DNA from: Nitrososphaeria archaeon
Lineage (GTDB): Archaea; Thermoproteota; Nitrososphaeria; Nitrososphaerales; JANXEG01
DNA: 64,000 bases
Assembly: GCA_029775915.1 (NCBI GenBank)
Contig: JARVKA010000002.1
Coordinates: forward strand, 62,001-126,000
Reading direction: 5' to 3'
Positions 39,411 to 49,075 of the stretch are shown here, piece by piece. Each line of letters opens with the position of its first letter. Position 1 is the first letter of the stretch. Made by a program: the position numbers and the translations under genes. The notes below the pieces were generated by a model, which was not told the origin of the DNA, did no database searches, and saw nothing but the letters and a program-made list of their open reading frames with translations.

Positions 39411-40865
39411 TTAGCCTTTTATATTGCCCAAAGGCCTTAATGCAACGACTTTTTTAGAAATTCCAGCTATATATGTTGCTTCCACAACTTCTGAAATATC
39501 TTTGTAAGCTAAACCCGCTTCTTCAGCCAATCCAGACATGGAAACTGCTCTCACATAAATTCCTCTTCTCTCCAAATCTCTTTGTAATTCATGACCACTT
39601 ACTCTCTTCTTTGCAGCCTCTCTCGACATAGTTCTACCTGAGCCATGTGCAGTAGAGCCAAAAGTTTCAGTCATCGCTTTCGTTGTACCAACCAATAAGT
39701 AAGAGCCAGTCTCCATAGAACCTCCTATTATTACTGGTTGGCCTATATGTCTATAAACTTGAGGAACTTCATTCTCTCCAGGTCCAAAGCTTCTAGTAGC
39801 ACCTTTTCTATGGACAATTACATCCATTACCTCACCATTAACTTTATGCCTCTCAATCTTCGCAATATTGTGAGCTACATCATAAACTAAATGTATACCC
39901 AATTTCTCAGGGTCTGCATGAAAGACTTTACTGAAAGCTTCACGTATTCTATGTGTAATCACTTGTCTATTTGCAAAAGCCATATTGGCTGCGCAAGCCA
40001 TCGCTTTATAGTAATCTTGCCCTTCTGGAGATTCGAAAGGTGCACAAGCCAACTCACGATCACGAACCGTTATACCATACTTTTTCATAGCTCTCTCAAA
40101 TATTCTTAAATAATCTGTACCGATTTGATGGCCAAAGCCTCTTGAACCGCAATGAATCATTACTAAAATTTGATCATCCATAGTAATTCCAAAATGTTTA
40201 GCAAGCTCTCTATCAAAGTATCTATTGGGATCAACCACTTGAACCTCAAGATAATGATTACCAGAGCCTAAAGTACCGACTTGATCAAAACCTCTTTGAA
40301 TGGCCATAGAGCTCACTTTCGATGGATCTGCACCTTTAATCTTGCCATTATCCTCAGTCCGCTCCAAATCCTCTTTCCAACCAAATCCCTTTTCAACAGA
40401 CCACTCAGCCCCCCTCTCTAAAACTTCTTTAAACTCACTATGAGTTACTCTTACAAAGCCTCTTGCACCCACACCAGCTGGAACGATTTGAAATATTGTA
40501 TCAATAAGCTCTTTTAATTTTGGTTTAACATCCTTTAATGTGAGATCAGTTCGTATTAATCTTACACCACAATTAATATCGAAGCCAATTCCACCTGGTG
40601 ATATTACACCTTCTTTTAAAGAGAATGCAGCTACACCTCCAATTGGGAATCCATAACCCCAATGAGCATCAGGCATAACATAAGCGTATTTTTGTATACC
40701 GGGTAAGCATGCTACATTGGTGATTTGTTCAAATACACCACGATCCATACTTCTCATTAAAGCATCTGTAGCATAAATTCTAGCCGGTACGCGCATACCC
40801 TCTTTATAACTTTGGGGTATTTCCCACACAACATCTGAGATTCGCTTAAGAGGAGGGCTCGCCAT
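39411..40865 (-). CDS. rtcB: tRNA-splicing ligase RtcB
   Basis: Joins tRNA halves (2',3'-cyclic phosphate to 5'-OH) with GTP and manganese after archaeal intron excision. 484 residues from ATG 40863-40865. Metal and guanylate site motifs are visible: MPDAHWGYGFPIGGVAAF, GGIGFDINCGVRL (with the Asp and Cys ligands), LGSGNHYLEVQ, MIHCGSRGFGHQIG and YDVAHNIAKIERH. The C-terminal GSTAHGSGRTMSREAAKKR holds the nucleotidylated histidine region. No intein interrupts it, although RtcB often hosts one. Downstream of archease in the same operon; its substrate would include the two-intron tRNA-Ser at 20792. Confidence 0.97.
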   Translation of the reverse strand: MASPPLKRISDVVWEIPQSYKEGMRVPARIYATDALMRSMDRGVFEQITNVACLPGIQKYAYVMPDAHWGYGFPIGGVAAFSLKEGVISPGGIGFDINCGVRLIRTDLTLKDVKPKLKELIDTIFQIVPAGVGARGFVRVTHSEFKEVLERGAEWSVEKGFGWKEDLERTEDNGKIKGADPSKVSSMAIQRGFDQVGTLGSGNHYLEVQVVDPNRYFDRELAKHFGITMDDQILVMIHCGSRGFGHQIGTDYLRIFERAMKKYGITVRDRELACAPFESPEGQDYYKAMACAANMAFANRQVITHRIREAFSKVFHADPEKLGIHLVYDVAHNIAKIERHKVNGEVMDVIVHRKGATRSFGPGENEVPQVYRHIGQPVIIGGSMETGSYLLVGTTKAMTETFGSTAHGSGRTMSREAAKKRVSGHELQRDLERRGIYVRAVSMSGLAEEAGLAYKDISEVVEATYIAGISKKVVALRPLGNIKG

Positions 40866-40938
40866 ACAATTCACCAATATTAATAGGGTAAAATAGTCCT
40901 TTATAAACCAAATGATTCACGTAAATTTAAGGATTTAA

Positions 40939-41388
40939 TTATACATCTACTACAATCATCGCAACCCATTTATCATCAATCTTTTTCACTTCAAATAAGT
41001 GATATGTAATTGCTTTTACATCAACTCTTAATTCATGCTTCTTAATATCGATTTGCTCACCATAAACACGAGCTAAAAGTCGATAAACTTCATTTTTATC
41101 AATCTTTATCTCAAAACGGCTTAAAAAAAGCTTCTCTGTATCCTTCAAAAAGATTAGGTAAGATAAAAAATCATATAATAATTCATCTATACTCTCACTC
41201 TTTAACTCAAAATTCTTTACAACCCCAAACTTTACACTCTTTGTATTAACCATAACTTCAAAGAGCGCTATAGCTGCTGATTCAAATAGCTCCTCCAAAC
41301 TTGAACCCCATGCTTTAAAAGCTACATCAGCTATCGCTACATCTCCTAAAAATTCATAACCAGATTTTTGCATACTCGTAATCACCAC
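40939..41388 (-). CDS. Archease
   Basis: Activator of RtcB that promotes its guanylation and multiple turnover. 149 residues with family landmarks FLGDVAIADVAFKAWGSSLE, containing the conserved Asp residues, LYDFLSYLIFLKDTEKLFLS and KKHELRVDVKAITYHLFEVK, ending VAMIVVDV. It lies 73 nt before rtcB and 4 nt after the asparagine-synthetase-like gene, so they are very likely co-transcribed. Confidence 0.95.
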   Translation of the reverse strand: MVITSMQKSGYEFLGDVAIADVAFKAWGSSLEELFESAAIALFEVMVNTKSVKFGVVKNFELKSESIDELLYDFLSYLIFLKDTEKLFLSRFEIKIDKNEVYRLLARVYGEQIDIKKHELRVDVKAITYHLFEVKKIDDKWVAMIVVDV

Positions 41389-41392
41389 CCAA

Positions 41393-42718
41393 TCAATAAT
41401 CGATCAATTTATTAATCAATTTTTGAATACCTGAGCTGTATTGCATCGCTTTCTTTTGTTTAAAAGCTAAATCTTCTGGCAATCCAGCAGCTATTGCCAC
41501 TTTTCTTAATAATTGCTTACGTACATCATTAATTGGATTTAACTTCATATCGATTGGAAGAGAAGCCACATACTCAACCAAATCGATTTGTGCATAAGGT
41601 AAAATCAATTCAACAAATGGTGATGATGCTTTTTCATCACGTGGAAAACTTTTCTCATGAGCATTTAAAATATCATACCTCATTACAGCATCTACCACCT
41701 CTTTACCATGCTCTTTAAATAATTTAAGATATTTCATATACCCTCCGAAGAGTTCATCTGCAAATTGGCCGAGTATGAGTGTATCATAACCAAGTTCTTT
41801 CGCTCTTTTCGCTGTGAGATAAATTATTGCACCTATACTCAAATCCATAATTTTATTACACTCAATTAAATTTTGAAGGTATTTCAAAATTCCCATTAAA
41901 ATATCTTTTGTGATAAATATATGGTGCAATTCAATCCCTAACTCTCTCGCTGCATTTAAAGCATCGATCTCATCTCTTGAACCTTTCGTTGATATAGTGA
42001 TTAATTCAACATCACAAAGCTTAGAGATGAGAAGTGCTAAAAGTGAGCTATCTAAACCTCCTGAAAAACCCAATATCGCTTTATTATTAACTCTACATTC
42101 TAAAGATTTACAAATAAGTTTCAAAGTGTTTTCAATAGCATTTTCAAAACTCTCATTTATTGAGTGAAATTTTATCTCTTTAATAATAAATGATTTTTGT
42201 GAATCGAATGATTCTTTAAATAAATACCCAGGCTTTACTAACTCGATTTGTGTTAAGCCAGATGCTTGAAGAGCTTTAATCTCTGAAGCTACACCTATAA
42301 TATTACTAGCTCTTCCTATGTAAAGTGGCTTTAAACCTAATGGATCACGTCCATAGATTAAAGAATTATCATTGTAAAGAACGAATGCGTAAGCTCCATC
42401 CAATTTTGAGAGTATTTTTGAAGCTCCTTCATAATCATTTTGATTAATCAATTCAGAAAATTTTGATAAAAATCCTTCTTCAAATTTGTAAAATGATCCA
42501 TGGAATAAAAAATTTTCAAATCGATCTCTAATACAATAACCTAAAGCAATATTCGATTTTAACTCATTTAATGAATTAATATCTACTTCTTTCATATCTT
42601 CGATAAGAATTTTAAAGCCTTTAAATGCTCTATGAGTAAGAAGTTTAAGTGCCTTCATTAAATAAGATGAAGAATCTTTACCTAAAAATCCAGCCAATCC
42701 ACCAGCTTGTAAAATCAT
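41393..42718 (-). CDS. Asparagine synthetase-like protein lacking the glutaminase cysteine
   Basis: 441 residues. An N-terminal class II glutaminase-like domain begins ILQAGGLAGFLGKDSSSY: the catalytic Cys that normally follows the initiator Met (CGI...) is absent. Other elements of the domain remain (DGAYAFVLY, YGRDPLGLKPLYIG). The synthetase domain has the PP-loop FSGGLDSSLLALLISKL and GQFADELFGGYMKY. Known AsnB needs the Cys to take ammonia from glutamine, so this one is probably ammonia-dependent or makes a different amide or adenylate. Its ATG overlaps the Hel308 stop (ATGA), tying it to the replication/repair operon. Confidence 0.88.
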   Translation of the reverse strand: MILQAGGLAGFLGKDSSSYLMKALKLLTHRAFKGFKILIEDMKEVDINSLNELKSNIALGYCIRDRFENFLFHGSFYKFEEGFLSKFSELINQNDYEGASKILSKLDGAYAFVLYNDNSLIYGRDPLGLKPLYIGRASNIIGVASEIKALQASGLTQIELVKPGYLFKESFDSQKSFIIKEIKFHSINESFENAIENTLKLICKSLECRVNNKAILGFSGGLDSSLLALLISKLCDVELITISTKGSRDEIDALNAARELGIELHHIFITKDILMGILKYLQNLIECNKIMDLSIGAIIYLTAKRAKELGYDTLILGQFADELFGGYMKYLKLFKEHGKEVVDAVMRYDILNAHEKSFPRDEKASSPFVELILPYAQIDLVEYVASLPIDMKLNPINDVRKQLLRKVAIAAGLPEDLAFKQKKAMQYSSGIQKLINKLIDY

Positions 42719-45700
42719 TTTTCTCGAACAAGCTCGATTTGATCCTTAATCCTCTTTGCCAATGTATATCCTATCTTTGGTACTGATGCTATTTTATCAA
42801 TAGATGCAGATGCTAACTTTTCGAGTGATGTAAAGCCAAAGTTGTAAAGTGATCGCGCTCTAATTCTACCTATACCTTCTAAACTAACTAATGGTATTAA
42901 TTCTGGCTTTATACCATACTTTACCCTTTGCCTCAACTCATAAATTTCATTTAAAAGATTTGTATAGCCTAGTAATTTAGAAATCTCCGATAAAGAGTAA
43001 AGAAGCCAATCTGCACTCTCAACCGCTCTATGTAAATCACCAGGCTCCACACCATACGTTGTGAGAAGTTTATCCTCACTCCATTCATCAATCCATCCAA
43101 GCATAACCATTAATGATCTCATATTCGATAAGAATGATTCATACTCATTATAATCTCTTTCATTAGGAATTGGTATGATGAATTTATCTTTAAATTCATT
43201 TACGAATGATATAGCTAATTCCCAATCTTTACTCCTCAATGGGAATTTTGGTGTAAAATCTTGAGAGATAACTATTAAATGCAATAACCCTATTGGATGA
43301 GTTTTATCTTTAACGAATCTTAACGCATCTCTAAACATAACACCAGTTTCAGGATCGATATAAAGTAAAGAAATCCTTTTACCAAATTCCGTCGCAATAT
43401 ACCTTTTAGCTTTTCGCTCTATAAGCTTATTATCAATTAAATACTCTATCGCTTCTTTTATCTTTTTATGAAATGTTACTTTACGATATTGTTTTGAGAA
43501 AAGCGTTTTTGAGAATAACTCAAAGATTTCTATATCATCAATCCCTGGTAATGTTGATACAGTAGCTAATGTATGGGTTCGTAAAGCTCCACCTTGTGAT
43601 AATCGAGATTGAATAGGTTCAGGTGTACCCTTTATATAATGGTGAATAATTTCATCAGCCTCACTCGATGAATGAGCGATTAATACAGTCTCACCAATTG
43701 AATCATATTGAGGGCGACCTGCTCTTCCACAATTGTGGACAACGTAGTTTTCTGCAACATAATTTTCAGTCCCTTCTATTGAAATATTGTAGACTTTATA
43801 CTTACCATTTAATCTTCTTACACTTTTAACACAAAGCCACTCTACAGATTCACTTTTAAGGTAATAATCGCTCAAATTGTGATACCTATTGTAGTTAATT
43901 GTGGAAATTTTGTACTTTACAGGAGTGAGATATTTAGTAAACTTTTCAATGTCACTTAACTTTCTGAAAATAATGTTATAAACAGGCCTTTTAAATTCAG
44001 CCTTCTTACTAGCTATCACAGTTATTTTCGGTTGATTTACTTTGATTGATGAAACTATTCCAAGCCTGAGTAGTAAATCATGAAGCCCATAGGCAAATTT
44101 ACGACTCACAGTAGGTATTAGCACCTTTCGCACCGATGATCTTAATTTACTTTCTGAATAATCCCCATCACCATCAAACACACCGATCAGATAAGCATTA
44201 ATTAGGTTCGGTGGAAATGAGAAGATAACATCACCAACTTTCACATGTATTTTACGACCAAAAGGAATTCCAAATTTATTCATAACTTTAGCTAAAAGTG
44301 TAGAGCCAACTTCAAGTGATACATATCCATTCTTCTCATAAACATATGGCTTAAAGCCGAGTTTACAAAAGATACGAGTAGCTTTTTCAATCACATTCTT
44401 ATTTTTATTAAACACCCTTACCTTATAATAAAATGATCCACTTCTTTTATCTTTAATCTTTTGGATATAACCATTTGTTACGACTAGCCCTAATATCCAC
44501 ATGAAATCCTCATCTATATACTTTGGAATATTCATCGGAGTACCGTAAGCCGTCTTAACAATTCTTAGCCTTTCAGCAATCTCATCATCATTAAGGCTGA
44601 GCAAATCACAAATCTTCAAGATTATTCGAAGAGGTATAGCTTTTCTTCCTTCTGCATACTCTTTAATACTCTTTAAATCTACCCCTAACCAATCGGCTAA
44701 TTCTCTTAGTTTGTATTTCGCTTTAATCAACTCAAAAAGATCGGTTTGATTCTTAAGATAAGTGCCATTAAGAGGTAGATATTTAAAAAAGTAGAGGAGG
44801 TTTTTATTAACCTCATACTCAAATTCTTTCACGTATGCTATTTTATCATTATTTTTTAAATCGCCAGCAGGTACCCAAGAATTTTTTGTCATAATTGGAT
44901 GTTCTGGAGTGAGTAAAAGCTTTCGACCATTATTCGTTCTTATTTCTACCAATTGGGTCGCATCTCTGGAGAACCAATTGACGATTCTTTTTTGTACAAA
45001 TCGCTTTAACCTTTCATCATATGTTATGACATTACCACAAATCCTCTTCTTTACGATTTCTCCTATTGGTAAAGTGCTTCCATCCCCCATTAAAATCCTT
45101 GTATTGTAGGGTAGGCACATTTGTTTATACTCTAAAATACTTATAGGCATTTGTCCTCCATATTCAGAATCATACCTCATAAAACTACTTATCACAACCC
45201 TTCTCGCAGGTAGATTAACACCAGCAGCTAAAGTTGGTGTAGCGATTAACAACTTTATTAAGCCGTCTCTAAATCCAGATTCAACAATCCTTCTATGTTG
45301 AGCATCAAGACCCGCATGATGAAAAGCGACACCATTACTAACCACTTTAGCTAAAGTTCTACTTAACTCAGTCTCCTCACCAGTATTGAGAATCTCCTCA
45401 GAGAGATTTTTTAATTTATCAATCTCATCTTTGGTAAGAAAATGCTTAGTAATCTCGGCAGATTTTAATGAGAGGCTCATAGCTCTTTTTCTCGTTTCTA
45501 CAAAGATTAATGATTGCCCATTTTCTGAAATTGTATCAATCGCTACATCTATAACAGCACCTTTACCTGTAGGTTTAATTTCTCTTATTGAACCATCAAT
45601 AAACTTGATTTTACCATATTCATAAACACCCTCAATCAATTTTACAGGTCTCCAATTTATATTAACCAATTTTGCACCTAACCAATCTGCAAGCTCTTTT

Positions 45701-46272
45701 GCATTTGTGATTGTAGCACTTAAAGCCAATAATTGGGATTGAGATGCGTAAGTTAATATTTTAGCTATAATCGTCTCAATAGTTGGTCCACGATCGGGAC
45801 TATCTACTAAATGAATCTCATCTATCACAAAGAGCTTTACAAAATTTAACCAATCAGCACCATGCCTAAGAATAGAATCAAATTTCTCATTCGTTAATAT
45901 TAAAATATCACCTTCACTTAAATACTCGCTACGCGAGTCATAATCGCCCGTTGAAATTAATACTTTTACTCTTTCCCCATTGGATTTTTGAAGTGTGCTT
46001 AAAGTATTAAATTCTTCAAACTTTTCATTAGCGAGAGCTCTTAATGGTGCAAGATAAACGACTTTCCCCTCATTATTAATTACAATCTTTGCAGCTGCCA
46101 TTAAAGCGATAAGAGTTTTACCACTAGCGGTAGGTGATGTGATAAGTAAATTAGCACCATTTAATACACCCGATTTAATAGCTTCAATTTGAGGAGGATA
46201 AAGCTCTTTATAACCTTGAGATTCAAATAATGATATTACATTTGGTGGTAAGGGTAATGATGAGATTCTCAA
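42715..46272 (-). CDS. hel308: Hel308-type Ski2-family DNA helicase containing an intein
   Basis: ATP-dependent 3'-5' helicase acting at stalled forks. The precursor has 1185 residues, of which 386-847 are an intein; the host protein has 723, normal for Hel308. Motif I is TSPTASGKTLIALMAAAK, motif II DEIH, and ATPTLAAGVNLPARRVVISS lies before the intein. Motif VI is split: YKQM, then CGRAGRPQYD after the intein. The C-terminus has a winged helix and a helix-hairpin-helix region, GIGRIRARSLYNFGFTSLEK. It starts 16 nt after the MCM stop and overlaps the next gene by 4 nt. Confidence 0.95.
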   Translation of the reverse strand: MRISSLPLPPNVISLFESQGYKELYPPQIEAIKSGVLNGANLLITSPTASGKTLIALMAAAKIVINNEGKVVYLAPLRALANEKFEEFNTLSTLQKSNGERVKVLISTGDYDSRSEYLSEGDILILTNEKFDSILRHGADWLNFVKLFVIDEIHLVDSPDRGPTIETIIAKILTYASQSQLLALSATITNAKELADWLGAKLVNINWRPVKLIEGVYEYGKIKFIDGSIREIKPTGKGAVIDVAIDTISENGQSLIFVETRKRAMSLSLKSAEITKHFLTKDEIDKLKNLSEEILNTGEETELSRTLAKVVSNGVAFHHAGLDAQHRRIVESGFRDGLIKLLIATPTLAAGVNLPARRVVISSFMRYDSEYGGQMPISILEYKQMCLPYNTRILMGDGSTLPIGEIVKKRICGNVITYDERLKRFVQKRIVNWFSRDATQLVEIRTNNGRKLLLTPEHPIMTKNSWVPAGDLKNNDKIAYVKEFEYEVNKNLLYFFKYLPLNGTYLKNQTDLFELIKAKYKLRELADWLGVDLKSIKEYAEGRKAIPLRIILKICDLLSLNDDEIAERLRIVKTAYGTPMNIPKYIDEDFMWILGLVVTNGYIQKIKDKRSGSFYYKVRVFNKNKNVIEKATRIFCKLGFKPYVYEKNGYVSLEVGSTLLAKVMNKFGIPFGRKIHVKVGDVIFSFPPNLINAYLIGVFDGDGDYSESKLRSSVRKVLIPTVSRKFAYGLHDLLLRLGIVSSIKVNQPKITVIASKKAEFKRPVYNIIFRKLSDIEKFTKYLTPVKYKISTINYNRYHNLSDYYLKSESVEWLCVKSVRRLNGKYKVYNISIEGTENYVAENYVVHNCGRAGRPQYDSIGETVLIAHSSSEADEIIHHYIKGTPEPIQSRLSQGGALRTHTLATVSTLPGIDDIEIFELFSKTLFSKQYRKVTFHKKIKEAIEYLIDNKLIERKAKRYIATEFGKRISLLYIDPETGVMFRDALRFVKDKTHPIGLLHLIVISQDFTPKFPLRSKDWELAISFVNEFKDKFIIPIPNERDYNEYESFLSNMRSLMVMLGWIDEWSEDKLLTTYGVEPGDLHRAVESADWLLYSLSEISKLLGYTNLLNEIYELRQRVKYGIKPELIPLVSLEGIGRIRARSLYNFGFTSLEKLASASIDKIASVPKIGYTLAKRIKDQIELVREK
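43732..45117 (-). mobile_element. Intein in Hel308 motif VI (LAGLIDADG type, endonuclease probably impaired)
   Basis: 462 residues from Cys386 (CLPYNTRILMGDGSTLPIGE) to Asn847 (NYVVHN), followed by host Cys848 as +1 nucleophile. Block A, block B (TPEHPIMTKNSWVPAGD) and the C-terminal YVAENYVVHN, with its penultimate His, are all intact, so splicing should work. A central domain carries two LAGLIDADG-like motifs: WILGLVVTNGYIQ, where the usual acidic residue is Asn, and LIGVFDGDGDYSE, which looks functional. A small helix-turn-helix-like segment (LRELADWLGVDLKSIKEYAE) lies between block B and the first motif. Confidence 0.93.
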
Positions 46273-46288
46273 GGTTGTGCATTAAAAA

Positions 46289-48331
46289 CTATAATTTACG
46301 ATAAAATCCAGGCTTAACCTCATATATCTGCCCACTTCTATTCAAAGTTTGTAACATTCTTTGAGCCTCCTCTTGAGTGAATTTCTTCGTTTTTACTAGC
46401 TCTTCTATGAATCTTTTACCCTCTACAGGATTCTTCTCAGGCCCTTCTAAAGATTTGAAAACATCTATAGCGGTTTCTAAAAGGCTTCTTTCACTTAAGG
46501 GCTTGCCATGTATAACTCCTAAATCGATTTTACCCGTTCTTACATCCACACCTACCGTCTCCAACATTTTTCTCATTAATGCGATAGCTCTTAAAGCATC
46601 CTCCTCAGTAACTTTATCTCTTAACATAAGCCTTGCTCTTGCAGTAGCTAATCTAATTAAAGCTTCCAATTGCCTCGGTGTTACAGTAATCATAAATTCA
46701 GAACCCATACTTCTCAATTGCAAATAATACTCCAATAATCTATCCTCTGCCTCTTTTGTTAATTTTGGTTCTATTCTTTTTGCATAAATCAAGTATTTTC
46801 TTAATAACTCAAAGTCTATTGGTGGTGCTGTAGCATATCCACCCTTTCTATGTATAGTTAAAACATGTTTAGCGAGTGCTTCATCCTTAGCTCTATCTGG
46901 AATATCTCTAAGTACAAATATTAAATCGAAGCGTGTAAGAAGCGGTATTGGTAAATTCACATTATCTGAAATATTTCGATATGGATCGTACTTACCGAGT
47001 ATTGGATTAGCAGCAGCAATTATTGATGTTCTTGCATTTAATGTAGCCACTATTCCACCTTTAGCCACACTTACAGTTTGTTGCTCCATAACTTCATGTA
47101 AAGCATTTCGATCCTCGGTTCTCATTTTATCAAACTCATCAATAGCTGCTACACCTTGATCTGCCAAAACTACAGCGCCAGCCTCAAGCATCATCATACC
47201 ACTTCTATCTCTCACTACAGCTGCAGTTAAACCAGCAGCTGTAGAACCTCTACCTGAAGTATATAATCCACGAGGTGCAGCTCTTGCTGCATACTTTAAA
47301 AGCTCACTTTTAGCAGTTCCAGGATCGCCTATAAGTAAGATGTTAATATCGCCACGAATAGTGGTACCATCTGGAAGGATTTTTTGAGGAGCACCTAATA
47401 ATGAGAGCAATATTGCTTCCTTTTGGGTTTGATAACCATAAATCGTAGGGCATACGGATTCTATAAGCCTTTCATATGCATTTTCTTCTTTAGCAATACT
47501 TTTAATTAACTCCTCATCCTCTTTTGTAATTTGTATATCCTCAGGACTTTTTGCTAAAGGCTCGATATAATTACTTTGAATTTTTGTTTTAAATATTCGA
47601 AGCTTACCAGCGGTTGAATATTCTTGTTCAACAGTTACAATTCCTGTTACAATAACACGATCACCAGGTCGAGCGGTATTCACAATATCACCAGTTAAAT
47701 TCACATCTATGTATTGAGGAAGTTGGCCTGGTGGAAGCTCTTCAGGTAATTCTTGCAATCTTATTAATTGATAATCAATAAACTCAGTATTCTTTTCATC
47801 AATCTCAAAATTCTTTGTTTCAGTACATCGTTCACACTTTGTAGGTTTTTTAAGTGTGATTCCAATTTGCTCAATGTGTGTTATATTACCACACTTTTTG
47901 CACTTGAAAGCGACTCTCATAGCTAAAGGCTTCAATTCTGAAGCTCGAATTACCATGCCAGATACCGCTACCAATCTTCCTAAATGCTCTGTTGTTAACT
48001 TTCTCAAAGAGAGTTTATCTGGAAGATTTCTAATTCTAACTCTCAAATCTTTTCGAATTTTATCTGCATAACTTGGATTCTCCCATCTTAATGCTTCATA
48101 AGCAGCTTTATCAAAGCTATTCAAAGTTTCGATAGGCTCAGTTAATAATTTTAGCCCTAAATCTATATCATAAGAGTTTAAATCATCAAAATCCACAATG
48201 AGTGACTTTCCTCCACGAGACGGGAGTTGTGAGAGTCTCTCTCGATATTTAAAACTGCCATCTTTCGATTTAAAGCTCTTTAAGAAGAGAGTTAAGAGTT
48301 CAGTAAGCTTCGCAGTTGTGGCTTCGCTCAT
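46289..48331 (-). CDS. mcm: Replicative DNA helicase MCM
   Basis: Hexameric 3'-5' helicase of the archaeal replisome. 680 residues from ATG 48329-48331, chosen because GGAGGT lies 9 nt upstream; the open frame extends to 48364. The N-terminal domain has a zinc ribbon (CKKCGN...CERCTE). The AAA+ domain has Walker A LIGDPGTAKSELLKYAARAA, Walker B ADQGVAAIDEFDKM, and the arginine finger region LTRFDLIFVL. A C-terminal winged helix (TQEEAQRMLQTLNRSGQIYE) closes it. Follows GINS by 2 nt and precedes hel308. Confidence 0.97.
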   Translation of the reverse strand: MSEATTAKLTELLTLFLKSFKSKDGSFKYRERLSQLPSRGGKSLIVDFDDLNSYDIDLGLKLLTEPIETLNSFDKAAYEALRWENPSYADKIRKDLRVRIRNLPDKLSLRKLTTEHLGRLVAVSGMVIRASELKPLAMRVAFKCKKCGNITHIEQIGITLKKPTKCERCTETKNFEIDEKNTEFIDYQLIRLQELPEELPPGQLPQYIDVNLTGDIVNTARPGDRVIVTGIVTVEQEYSTAGKLRIFKTKIQSNYIEPLAKSPEDIQITKEDEELIKSIAKEENAYERLIESVCPTIYGYQTQKEAILLSLLGAPQKILPDGTTIRGDINILLIGDPGTAKSELLKYAARAAPRGLYTSGRGSTAAGLTAAVVRDRSGMMMLEAGAVVLADQGVAAIDEFDKMRTEDRNALHEVMEQQTVSVAKGGIVATLNARTSIIAAANPILGKYDPYRNISDNVNLPIPLLTRFDLIFVLRDIPDRAKDEALAKHVLTIHRKGGYATAPPIDFELLRKYLIYAKRIEPKLTKEAEDRLLEYYLQLRSMGSEFMITVTPRQLEALIRLATARARLMLRDKVTEEDALRAIALMRKMLETVGVDVRTGKIDLGVIHGKPLSERSLLETAIDVFKSLEGPEKNPVEGKRFIEELVKTKKFTQEEAQRMLQTLNRSGQIYEVKPGFYRKL

Positions 48332-48333
48332 TT

Positions 48334-48900
48334 TTAAAATACCTCCAAAATATTCTTTTTCCAATCCTCAATAATCTCACGCACACGCTCAAGAAGTATC
48401 TTCTCCTCAAATGTTATCTTCCCCAAAAGTTCCGTAGGTATTGATGAACTACATGCATTGTATAGAAGTTTACACACGCGAATATTAATGAGGTCTCTGC
48501 ATAAAATTGAAATTTTATCATATTCCACTTTATGTGCGCTATCCTTCTCACTACGAGCCTTAAGCTCATTTAAATAATTTTTCATTCTCAAATAAAATTC
48601 ATTCTTTAATGTGGAGAGTTGTAATGAATTTTGTATTTTTTCCCTATTCAATGCTCTAAATAATTCCACATCAAAACTCTCCTCTTGTATCTCTACAAAC
48701 CCTAATTCACTTAAAACTTCAGCTACCCATCGGGGTAACTCTAACAAATCCCTCTCTTTAACCCTTTCGATTTGAACAGAACCTACTTCAATCTTTGGCA
48801 ACTCTTTCTTCACGAGAACTTTAACTAAAGATAGTGAATAACTTAACCTATGATCCTTTAATAATTGCAAAGTATCCGTCGATCTTTTATCTAATTCCAT
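48334..48900 (-). CDS. GINS complex subunit (Gins51/Gins15 type)
   Basis: 188 residues. Helical N-terminal part, the central KIEVGSVQIERVKERDLLEL with an LPRWVAEVLSELGF helix, and a C-terminal helical bundle. It fits the archaeal GINS family (Psf1/Sld5-like) that links MCM to primase and polymerase. The call relies on pattern and on its position directly upstream of mcm, a conserved archaeal pairing. It heads the run GINS-MCM-Hel308-Asn-archease-RtcB. Confidence 0.8.
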   Translation of the reverse strand: MELDKRSTDTLQLLKDHRLSYSLSLVKVLVKKELPKIEVGSVQIERVKERDLLELPRWVAEVLSELGFVEIQEESFDVELFRALNREKIQNSLQLSTLKNEFYLRMKNYLNELKARSEKDSAHKVEYDKISILCRDLINIRVCKLLYNACSSSIPTELLGKITFEEKILLERVREIIEDWKKNILEVF

Positions 48901-49075
48901 AACTAAAAAAGATTAATCATTCGCTACTCTTTAATCTTGCGATAAATCTATCTGGACAATTTACTAATTATTTGAATACTCCTTAAGTTGAGAGGAAAGT
49001 TCAAAATAATAAGTTTTTACAATATGAGAATATTCATGTTGAATAATTTATTGCAAAATATAACTCTCTTTAAGA

